The notes under the pieces: generated by a model
What the model was told of the DNA's origin: nothing
The model's database searches: none
The model's input: only the letters and a program-made list of their open reading frames with translations
Part shown: positions 7,765-16,508 of the stretch, in pieces
How the letters are laid out: each line of letters starts with the position of its first letter
How positions within the stretch are numbered: the stretch's first letter is position 1
Assembly (NCBI GenBank): GCA_001662425.1
Contig: BDDC01002073.1
Span: 1 to 16,508 of the forward strand
Length of the DNA: 16,508 bases
Reading direction: 5' to 3'
From: Chlamydomonas sphaeroides
Lineage: Eukaryota; Chlorophyta; Chlorophyceae; Chlamydomonadales; Chlamydomonadaceae
Program-made: the position numbers and the translations under genes

Positions 7765-9241
7765 AGGCCCCCCGGGACCGCATCAACGAATAAGCGCTTG
7801 CGGGCGCGTGTGGGCTGGCTGCTCGGCTCTGTATGCGGGGCAGCTGCGTGTCGGCCTCCAGCGCCGGCGAGCCGAGTAGGGTCAGGGGCGGGCGGCTGAC
7901 AGGTGGACGACGGCGGCTACAGGCGCAACGCCGAGCGCGGCGGGAGATCGTCTGCAGTGCGCTGTCCTGGCGACGCAGCGAATAGGGCAGAGAGTGTTCG
8001 GTGTGCATTAGGCGGCCGTAGGCAGGGTGGCGCGCGGGGTGGAAAGGCAGCACCGCTTCGGCGCTTGGGGGCCCGGCGTCGGCGTGCAGCGGCATGCGGC
8101 TCGGAGATGCCCGCGCCGCACGCTGGCGCCTGAGCGGAGGCGGCGAGCGCTCTTCGGGCGAGCAGGGAGTGGCGGCGTGCTGCGGTTGGCCAGGCGCAGG
8201 ACGCGTGTGTGCAGCATGTGTGCCGTAATCAAGAAAGCATGTGGTGCGCCTCGCCTGCACAATCCCCTCGCGTGTGCCAACCAGTCGACTCCAGCTCGCT
8301 GTCACAGCGCGAGTGCGGGTCTGCAGCTCAGCCAGCTGGGCGCTATGGCTGCACCAGCGCCCCCGACAGGAGCATCCGCGCCTGCCGGCCCTTACCGGCT
8401 GCGGCCACACGCCGTTGTGGGCAGCGCAGGGGCCCGCGCGGCGGCAACCCGGAAGCCAGCACGCCTGGCAGGACAGGAGGCCTGCAGGGGTGCTGGTGAT
8501 GGAGCGCCGTCCACGAGCAGCCCCAACGCAGGACGCACGCGCTGACGCGCGTGTGGAAACCGCGGCGCATGCGCTGCTGGCGGTGCGCTGTGCGGCGCTG
8601 CGCGTGACGCCCGCACCGGCACCGCTGCAGCAAGCAAGCTGGCGCAGCAGCCACGGTGGCGCCCCGCCTGGCCGGGTCCGCACGCTTGGCCCGCTATGCG
8701 CTGGCAGGCAACAGCAGCATCAGCCGGTGTCGCTGCGGTGGAAGATTTGGCGGTGAAAGATACCAGAGGGCCTTGCAGCCAGGCGGTCCAAGGTCCCCCC
8801 GCGTCTCCCCGAGCTGGCCAATGCGCCGCACGCATGTCAACCCAGCTTGCTGCCAGGAGCGGGCACGGGCGTGTGGTCACGAGGGGTCATGCTGGATGAC
8901 GCAACATGCTTACACGCATACACGGGCCGCACCGGGATACTCTGTGCCCTGCGTTGCTGCTGTTGCGGCGCTCGCCATCGCGTTCCCACATGCTCGCCAT
9001 GCTCTCAATGCTCTTGGCCATACTGTCGGCCATATTGTCAGCACCTACCTGCCAGGCCCCCATGTTGGCACGTTTGGCCCTGTCCAGCGCAGCTACGCAG
9101 TCCCTCATCTACCTACAGGTAGCGCCCAGGAGTCTGGATTGGTTGTTTAATTTGTAGCTACCTACATCGAAGCCGTCAGATAGCCGCAGGGGCGCCGGTA
9201 TGGTGGCAGAGCCAGGCGCCGGCCGAGCCCGACCGGCAACG
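7765..9241. other. Convergent intergenic region (3' UTRs of genes 2 and 3), no gene supported
   Basis: GC-rich sequence with several long open frames on both strands, none showing splice structure or a recognisable domain. It should contain the 3' UTR of gene 2 from 7765 and of gene 3 below 9242. Around 8975-9045 there is a short low-complexity stretch with repeated CCAT/CTC triplets. Inverted copies of TGTAG/CTACA lie near 9106-9165. Confidence 0.55.
8910..8914 (-). terminator. Candidate TGTAA poly(A) signal for gene 3
   Basis: The minus strand reads TGTAA here, about 330 bases past the gene 3 stop. TGTAA is the usual poly(A) signal in volvocine algae, typically 10-20 bases before cleavage. 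I found no other TGTAA on this strand between the stop and this point. A five-base motif can occur by chance. Confidence 0.4.
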
Positions 9242-12200
9242 TTAAAAGCGGTTGGCGTAGTAGGTCGGGCAGCAGCTGCCCGACTCGTCGTATAGAGCCG
9301 TCCACAGGTGGCCCTTGGCGTCCACCTGCAGAGCGCGGCACGGCAGTGTACGGCACGGATGAGCACGGTACGGCACAGTACAGCATCTGCGGCGGCGGCT
9401 CTCGCAGTGCCGCGTTGTGGCCTCGGCTGCGCCGAGCCCCCCAGCGCGGCCGCAGTCACGCCACTCGCAAGCCGGCACCCGCCCCTTTCCCTGGCCCCCG
9501 CAGTACCCCGCGGCCCCACCCGCAGACCCAGGCCCCGTCTCACCGCGTACTGCCAAAGCCCGGGTCGGTCCGCGTCGGCCGGGTGCGACACGCACACCAG
9601 CCGCCGGCCCGCGCCCGCCTCGCGCAGCTCCGCCAGGCTCAGCCCCAGGCCGCTGATAAACATGGTGTGGTCGCCCTCTGGGGGCGCACCAGGTGCGCCC
9701 CAGCTCACTGTGGTAGAGGGCATCGGAGGGAGCGGAGGCGGCGTCAGCGATGGGGCCAGTGGGCGCCAAGAGCCAGGGCGCAGGGCGCAGGGCGGGGCCA
9801 ACGCGCAGTGGTGCGGCACCGGGCCCCGGGGGACTCACGAGTCAGCGGCTTGCTGGCGTAGGAGCCGTCGGGGCGCTGGGTCAGCAGCTGGGCGGTGCGG
9901 AACACGTCGCGGGCCTGTTGCCGTCTGGCGTCGGGGCTGGGGCGGCAGGCAGGATAGGAGGGCAGGGCGGCAGGAAGGCGTGAGGGACACGGCCGCCGGC
10001 TTGGGCGTGTGGGTGCCAAGCGGCGATTCGCCGCTGCCCATAGCGTCGCTGCCAGCCCCCTCCTCAGCCCGTGTCGCGCCCGTGCTGCTCACTTGTCTTC
10101 GATCCACATGCCGATGCGGTCCAGCCGTGCCGCCGCCGCGCAGGCAGACTGCGGCACGGGGTACGAGGCATGGTTGGGGTCGAGGTGACCGCAGGTATGC
10201 AGGCGCGCAGGCGGCGGCCGTGCGGTGGCGTGCGGCGGCTGCAAAATTCAAATGCAAGCCTCCACCGGCTGGTCGACCAACACGACGGCAGGCCGGCGGG
10301 CAGGCAGGCGACGCTCGTGCAACGACTAATGGCTGCTGCGCAACTCATGCCAAGCCCGAGCCCTCCGAGCCACCCCCACGCGGGCGTCTCACGCTTGCGT
10401 TCTTGGGCTGCGTGGCCGTGATGCGCAGGCACTGCAGCACCTCGCCCTCGCCACCCACGTCGTGAACCAGCTCCATGAGGGGGTCGACCGCGAAGGCCGT
10501 GGCGCCAGGCTGCGACTCGCAGCTGCAGCGTGTGGGGGAGGGCGCGGCAAGAGAGGGAGTTCACACACCGCGGCCGTTGGCTGTGGTGTGTGGACAGGCG
10601 AGGCAGGGGTGGGGTGCGGGGCTACAGCAGCGGCCCTCTCGGGCCCTGTCCGTGCGCGCTTGGGGCGCGCAGGGCCGCTCGAGCGGCGCGGGGCACTTGC
10701 GAGTACCGGGGCCTGGACTCACGTGCCGTTTGAAGGCGGGAACAGCAGCCCTGCGCAAAGAGGCAGGGTCAGGGGCCGGCGGCGCATGGATCGTCCGTTC
10801 GTATGCCGCACACCAGCAACCCCCGGCAGCCTTGAGGGCGCCGCTCAAGCTTGGGTGCAAGCCACCGGACCCAACACCCGGGCGCGGGGCTGCAGCAGCG
10901 GCGCCGCGGCAGGACCCAGCGCAGCGGGCTCCCAGGGCCCGCCGGCCCCGACCCACGCACGCACCCGTGAAGGCCTCCGTGTCGTAGCGGTCAGGCTGCC
11001 CGCACGCCCCCGTGAGGCGGTAGTTGAGGGGCATGCACCTGCGCCAGCGCCAGCGGCAGCGGCAAGCATTATGTCACGCCAAGCCAAGCGGTAGCGGGTT
11101 TCTGTGCGGTCAGCAAAGCTGTGTACGTGCAGGCGTCGCGCGCCTTTGACCGCCCGGCGGCCAGTCCGTGGTGACGCCGCTAGCCTGGAAGGCCCCTCTG
11201 ACCCCCATAGCCACTTGCACAGCTGGCAGCATGCCCAGGACGCCAGCGGCTCGCCGACGGGGTATGAGTCACAGCTGCTGGGCCGCAGCAACGGCCGCAC
11301 CTCAAATGCCCCCCGGGAGCCCCAGGCTCGGACCCAAAACCCTCGAACCCTTAGCTCGGGCCCCAAGCTCGGGCCCCAAGCTCGGGACCAAAGCTCGGGA
11401 CCAAAGCTCGGGACCAAAGCTCGGACAGCACCTTGGCTGCCAGGCAGCACCAGCCCGCACGAGTGAGGCAGCGCCATGCCAGCACCCACACGCAGCACCT
11501 CCCCACCCTGGCCCTCGCCTCGCCTGCCGCCCTGCCTAGCGCTCACATAGTGTCCAGCTCGCCGGTCGCGGGGTCCAGCGTGCGCAGGTGGGTGGTGGAG
11601 TCCATGAGGTGCATGGGGCACTGTGGCGGCGGAGGGGGCGCAGCAGGGCGCGGCAGGGCAGCGGCAGGAGGCTGACATGGTGGCGGGCCACCGCAGCGTC
11701 GGGGCCTGCTGGGCGCGGCAACATGGACGGGCAGGCAAGGCTGGCTGCACGGCGCTAGCGTGGCTACCGGGAGCCTGAATATCAGGGCCGCGGCGCTAGC
11801 ATGGCTGCCGGTAGCAGGACTAGCAGGACCTCGCGCAAGGGCGATGGCGGGCTCGCGTTGCTGGCGACGCCGCGACGCACCGCGTCGTCGTTGGCGTTGA
11901 ACTCGTTGAAGGAGTTGACCCTGGCGGTTGGCGGTTGGTGGTGGGCGACATGGAGGCAGATTGGTGAGGCGCCGGGGCTAGTCAGGCCTGGCTTGCGGGT
12001 GGACAACCTATCATGGGGGGAACAACCTATCATGCGCGCCCATCAGTGTGGACCAGTGTGTGGCGCCCCGCCAAGGCCGCAGCTCGGACCCTGCCGCATG
12101 GCACTGGTGCCGCGGCGCCAAGCGGGGCCTCGCGCCGGTGCGCTGATGACGCCTCACACAGCTCCCTCGCGTGCGGCCCCTTGCTTGGCGGCAGCCCCTG

Positions 12201-13664
12201 CTCACAGCGACGCCCAGCGCCAGGTGCTGCGCAGCGCCGGCACCAGCTGGCGGCCCAGCAGTGTGGAGGTCACGGCGCCGCACACCCGGATCGAAGTGCG
12301 GGTGCAGGTGATGGTGTCGAAGCCGGCGAAGGACAGGTCGAGGTCCGGGCCTGGCGGGGTCCAGGAGCGGCGGTGAATGGGAAGGAGTGGGTACGTCTGG
12401 GGGCTGCGCGCGGCCGGGAGCCGCAGGGGTGCTGCTTGCCGCCGTGGTGAGGGGGGCTAGGGGCTAGCAGGATCGGGATGAACACGGGGTCAGCGACTGA
12501 CGACGCTACGGCTCCATGGCCCAGCGCGGCTCACCGTACGCCTCGTCTGAATTTGACCGGTTGGCCAGTTGGGTTGGGCACGAGCGGAACAAGAAGCAGA
12601 GCGGCACGGGACGGGACGGGGTGTCAGCTCATGGGGATGGGCGGCCCGGTAGCCACTGTAAGAGCGTACGGCATGTACGGCACCGGCCCGGCGGCCGCCC
12701 GAAGCCCGAGCGCCCGACCCACTCTCGTAGTCGGCGGCCTCAATCCCCGGCACCACGCTCGTGTTCCATTGGCTGCAGCAGTCCTTGAAAGGGTTGGCGC
12801 CGGGGTTCGCCGACCAGCCCTTGCTAGCGCAGCTGCGGTAGCTAAAGAAGTCCCAGGCCTGCGGCAGCGAACGGTTCGTGATGGATGCTGTGGAAGTTCA
12901 GCGCGCTGGGTGCGGCGTAGCGACGTGCGCGGCTTGCGGTGTGTGGTTGTGGGTTGCTGGTCGCGGTGCTGGTCGCGGCGCTGGTCGCCGTGCCGTGTAG
13001 CGGCAGGCTGGTCGGGGGCAGACACAGGCATGCCAGGTCATGGCGCCGCCAGGCCCGCCTGGCCCTTCCTGTGTATGTCGTGTGGGTGGGCTCCACATGA
13101 CAGACACAGGGCGGGCCATTCGCCGGCAGCACACTGCCCTCTCTAAACTGGTGGCGGCTTGGAGACGCACACAGCGTGCCGCAGTGCGCGCTCGCGTACC
13201 GTGCTGGCGGCGGTGCCGTCGGGGCCGCGCACTTCAAGATCGAAGCACGTGTTGCATGACGTTGCTTCATTCTGGACATGGCGTGGGGGTGCAGAGGGTG
13301 GCCGCGGGCGGGGTCAGCGAGCGCGGTTGGGCGCTGATGCGCGCGCCCGTCTAGGGCGTCTGAGCACGGCAGGGACACGGGCCTTTGGGGTTCCTGCGCG
13401 CCCTCCTTGCCTGCCCTGAAGAGAAGTTGGAGTGGGCATGGCCGATCCCAGATGTGGCTAGGGGGATCTAGGGCTTCGACTCACCCGAGCTGCTACCGTC
13501 GGGGAAGGGCTGGCGGGCGATGGTGGCGGCGGGCTCCTTGCTTGAGGGGCACGACTGGGCGGCCGACGCAAAAATAACTTTGGGTTGGCAGCGTCGGCGA
13601 GACTTGACATGCTGATCGCCAGCGCCACCGCGAGCGCGGCGACGCGGAGGAGCGTCGGCGCCAT
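9242..13664 (-). CDS. Secreted Cys-rich, probable pherophorin-like extracellular matrix protein, 14 exons
   Basis: Minus-strand exons: 13664-13485, 13271-13200, 12858-12723, 12546-12535 (optional), 12350-12206, 11920-11881, 11620-11547, 11038-10965, 10750-10723, 10522-10393, 10148-10093, 9936-9839, 9707-9544 and 9325-9242. All introns are GT-AG and all phases join, giving about 430 residues ending YYANRF and TAA. The start is a clear signal peptide (MAPTLLRVAALAVALAI, then SLADAAN), followed by a short SP-rich stretch (RSPPPPSPASPSP). The mature part has 16 Cys, including SCNTCFDLEV, KDCCSQW and the ending SGSCCPTYY. It also has three N-glycosylation sequons (NTS, NGT, NAS). C-F-L-V near the start, a CC pair, and a final ALYD-SCCP resemble pherophorin domains of the volvocine cell wall. 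The match is partial and I call the family only tentatively. Secretion and disulfide bonding are well supported. Confidence 0.72.
11353..11424. repeat. 13-base tandem repeat array in an intron of gene 3
   Basis: Two units of GCTCGGGCCCCAA followed by three of GCTCGGGACCAAA and a partial unit, without spacers. It lies inside the longest intron of gene 3 (11546-11039). This is a minisatellite-type array, not CRISPR. Confidence 0.85.
12535..12546 (-). other. Candidate 12-base microexon of gene 3
   Basis: The sequence CAG|ACGAGGCGTACG|GTGAGC has strong acceptor and donor sites 12 bases apart. It adds four residues (N-E-A-Y across the joins) between ADYE and GPDLDLSFAG. It is phase 1 on both sides, so skipping it also keeps the frame. 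With it the flanking introns are 176 and 184 bases, like the gene's others; without it the intron is 372 bases. Confidence 0.45.
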
Positions 13665-16206
13665 GGGCTTCGCCGAGATGGGTCGAAGCACAACCCAGAC
13701 GCGAAAGGGAGAGTAAGTCACACACGCGGTGATAGGGAGATCTTCGAATGCGTGGGCGCCTATCAGCTGCGTCGGGTGCGCGGCAATAACAGCGAGATGA
13801 AGGGTGTGTAACCTCGCGCTCGGCCTCTCGCACGCAGTAGCTTGAAGTCCTGCGTATGAAGCAGGTTGGTGTGATGTTGTATCTGCAAAGAGTTGCAACT
13901 CGCGAGTGATACGACGCGTGCGCGCCGTACGGCGCGGCCGGGCCCGCAAGCCGGAAGCGCCGCGAAGCGTTGCAAGCTCGACCCCTGGACACCAAGACGC
14001 GACCCACATGGCTTCCTCCCGCCCGCCCGCACCGGTTACATCCAAGCTAGCGCGTACCCTTGCTGCCCAACATTCCCCTGCCTGTGGGCCTCTCCCCTGC
14101 TGCCCACTCGTGCGCAGCGCATGGGCAGCCGCGCTCTCAAGCTACGGCCACGGATGGGCGTTGGCGGTTGTCGGCATACCCGCGACCACTGCACACGGAT
14201 CGCACATGCTCCTTTGCGCACGCGGACACGGACTGATGGAGCGGACGCAGGCGGGCTCCTCTGATGTCCTCCGGCGTGGAGCCCCTTCCCCCTCAGGGCC
14301 TGTCCCTGCCCCTATTGGGAGTTTCTGCGCTTACACATGGCACATCGCAATTCGCACCTCGCAGCGTGCGTCCTCTTTGCGTGCAGGTGGGCATTGCATG
14401 CGTATGTGGCGCGCGGCGTGAGGCGACTCCCGCACAACCCAGCAAGCCAGCATGGGTCTGCGCTCAGGTCCGGCACCGAGGAAACCGGATAGCGCCGTTT
14501 CCTGTCCCCCTAGCCTCTTGAGCTTGAGCCAGCGCGCTCACCATACCTTCACCGCACACCCCTTCTCCCTTCAGGGCATTCCATCGCAGGGAGAGTTGCA
14601 ACCACAGCCTGGCCATCCCAACCCCCGGCATTTCAGGTGTACGGAGCCGTTAGGTCCTCCCGGCACGGTGCCCCTTCCCCTCAGCCCCCGCCTCGGGCCC
14701 TCCCCCCGCGTACGCGCGTAGCACCTGAAGCCTTACCAGGCACTGGGAACGGGGCGCCGACAGCTCTGCCCCTGGTTCCCCGCTGTTGTCCTCAGGGAAA
14801 GGCAAGCGGCACCGCACGTGCGACAGGTCGGCCCATGGGTACACGCTGTGACACTGTCAAGCCAGATGCAGCTTAACAGCAGCTTCAAAGCAGCTACACG
14901 ACTTAGCTGGGGCTTGGAGCTTGGGAACGGCACTCTTTGGCAAGGCCGGATCGGGACGGACCGTGCAGGCCTCGACACACCGCCCATGGCAACGTGCACG
15001 GGCGTCGCGGGGAAGTGAAGTGCCCCGAAGAAACGGACTGGGCTGCGTATAGGACGCTGGCGGGGAGGCGTACGTGCGTCCCGTGCCCTTGCCCACACCC
15101 CCGGAGGCGCAACAACTCCAGACGCGGGGAAGACGAGCGAGCGAGGGCCGACGGACGGACGGGCGCACCGAACGCACAAATCCAGGGGGCTCACGAGCGC
15201 CAGGGCCCAGGGGGCCCCTGTGGGAGGAGGCTGGCTTCCAAAGTCGCCTGCCCTTGCCCTCCCCCCACCGCTCGCCTGCCCTGCCTTGGGCTGCGGGATT
15301 TTCTGTGCGTTGCGTGTGGGGGCCGCCCCGCTGGCAGCCTGACACTGAAGGCAGACACGACCGCAAGGAGCCGCAACAGGCAGCTCAGGCAGCGACAGGG
15401 CCCGCGCAGCTGAGCAAGAGGAGCCAGACTACGGGGGCGCTGTGGCGGATGGTGTGGCCGGGAGACTGCCGCGTGGCCGCGTGGGGGCGGTTGGCCGCGA
15501 GCCAAGCGCGTTTCCGCGTGATGGTGAACATGTCCAAGACGTATGCATCTTAGCGATACCCTCGCTGAAACGTATCCTGCTTGCGCTCAGGCATCCGGCC
15601 TTCCGGCGAGATGCTCTGACAGTCCGAGCGCGCATCCTGCGCGACCAGCGCGACCGTGCGAGGCCTTGCGCGTGACCGGGATGCGAACCTCCGGCGACCA
15701 CATTCGAGCATTCGCAGTAACGCTGTCGCACTGTCCTGACTGTGGGCGCTACTGGGGGTGTTGGGTACTGGCGTTTGTGGGTACATGGGTGTGTGGTGGG
15801 CGGCCAACCGCCGACTACGGCGCTACGGGGAGGACCCCAATAAGAGCGGCCCCAGAGCAGCCTTTCAGCATAACCAAGCCCAACGGGCTCAAACCTTCCC
15901 TTTAGAAGTTGCGCTGAACACTGAGCAGCCAGCCCTTAGTAGCGCCGTGGACCTCCCATCTTCGCGCGACAATCCGACTTGCACACAGGGCCGCCCAACT
16001 CGGCCCTTAAGACTTGACGATCCAGCCTCTGGACTTACTTAGCTTGTGCCTGCGGTCTCCTAAGGTCAGTGTGGGCACGCGACGGTCGGGCGACGTTTGT
16101 CGCAATTGCAAGAGTCGGCCCAACAAGCTGACCCCCATGCTTTCGATGTTTCACACAGGATATCTAAACTATAGTCGACGGTCAGCTGACAACTCGAAAC
16201 AACAAG
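13665..16206. other. Divergent intergenic region between genes 3 and 4, no secure gene
   Basis: 2.5 kb between the start codons of two divergent secreted-protein genes. GC content drops near both ends (about 13700-13910 and 15900-16200), consistent with promoters and leaders. Between them are several pyrimidine-CAG acceptor-like sites around 14280-14800 and one well-formed candidate exon (14574-14636). None of the open frames has a recognisable domain. No tRNA or transposon ends were found by eye. Confidence 0.5.
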
Positions 16207-16508
16207 ATGCGGCACCAAAGCGTGCCGCTTGTGCTGGCGCTCCTGTGCGCCGGTGCCGCGATGGGCCTCGCCGACCGGTGAGCCTACGTTCCAATGCGCA
16301 TACCGCTCCTCTATTCAACGGCAATAAGTCGCCATTAGCATGCCAACTAGACTGTGCTTCCCAACGGCACGGAAGCCTGACCTGACGGACCTCCGCCCCT
16401 CGCCCCCCTCGATCCCTGCAGGTCGCTCCTCCAGAGCAGCCCCGACTTCCTCAACCGCTTCCCACCCTACGGCTGCAACCGTGATCAGGACGCCTCGCGC
16501 TTCCGGGT
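16207..16508 (+). CDS. Secreted protein, probable pherophorin, 5' part only
   Basis: Exon 1 (16207-16277) starts AAG-ATG and encodes a typical signal peptide: MRHQSVPLVLALLCAGAAM then GLADR. The donor CG|GTGAGC joins the acceptor CCCTGCAG at 16421, so exon 2 starts at 16422 and the split codon reads CGG. Exon 2 continues SLLQSSPDFLNRFPPYGCNR, then DQDASRFR, to the right edge. The run F-P-x-x-x-C-x-R followed by S-x-F/Y-R is how pherophorin domains (the extracellular matrix glycoproteins of Volvox and Chlamydomonas) commonly begin. Only about 53 residues are visible, so the repeat domains and any hydroxyproline-rich rod cannot be seen. It is divergent from gene 3, another secreted Cys-rich gene. 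Confidence 0.62.

Noticed and set aside
7733..8683. A 316-codon open frame on the minus strand between genes 2 and 3
   Set aside because: Composition is random-looking (Arg/Ser/Ala/Cys), there is no domain, and it overlaps the stop and 3' UTR of gene 2.
11353..11424. Short regularly repeated units considered as a CRISPR array
   Set aside because: Units are 13 bases and directly adjacent with no spacers, inside a eukaryotic intron.
13485..13664. Alternative reading frame of gene 3 exon 1 (with FASAAQSCPSSKEP)
   Set aside because: It lacks a suitable start codon and signal peptide, and its phase does not fit the chosen exon 2 acceptor. The signal-peptide frame fits both.
15676..15705. tRNA-like T-arm on the minus strand (GGTTCGCATCC)
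   Set aside because: It is one base off the pol III B box, but the five-base T stem does not pair, A58 is replaced by C, and no matching acceptor, D or anticodon arm is present.

Overview
The window looks like nuclear DNA of a chlorophycean green alga, most likely volvocine (Chlamydomonas/Volvox-like). It is very GC-rich, with long spurious open frames on both strands. Every gene I could trace is split by many short GT-AG introns, mostly 65-500 bases. The proteins carry long Ala/Pro/Gly low-complexity tracts, one candidate TGTAA poly(A) signal is present, and two genes start with signal peptides and look like extracellular-matrix (pherophorin-type) proteins. I see no bacterial operon, rRNA, tRNA or CRISPR. 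All gene models were assembled by hand from splice sites and reading-frame phase, without transcript evidence.

Gene 1 (minus, 6243 down to 487 and off the left edge) has nine traceable exons encoding about 1347 residues. From the N-terminus they give an FHA domain of the PNKP/aprataxin/APLF type, a disordered linker of about 750 residues with a basic nuclear-localisation-like motif and five SUMO-consensus motifs, a BRCT domain, a second variable linker, and the start of a family X DNA polymerase (8-kDa/HhH region). The catalytic part lies beyond the left edge. This points to a nuclear DNA break-repair polymerase with an unusual N-terminal FHA module.

Gene 2 (plus, 6576-7764, three exons, 277 residues) is divergent from gene 1 across a 332-base shared promoter region. 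It is an Ala/Pro-rich protein of unknown function with one short motif resembling the conserved EELR-DYQ stretch of Nup98-type nucleoporins.

The 7765-9241 stretch separates the convergent genes 2 and 3 and holds their 3' UTRs.

Gene 3 (minus, 13664 down to 9242, 14 exons including a possible 12-base microexon, about 430 residues) encodes a secreted Cys-rich protein: signal peptide, short SP-rich segment, 16 cysteines and three N-glycosylation sequons. It is probably pherophorin-like.

After a 2.5-kb region with no secure gene, gene 4 (plus, from 16207 off the right edge) begins with a signal peptide and what looks like the opening of a pherophorin domain. Genes 3 and 4 are therefore a divergent pair of probable extracellular-matrix genes, while gene 1 is an unrelated DNA-repair gene.
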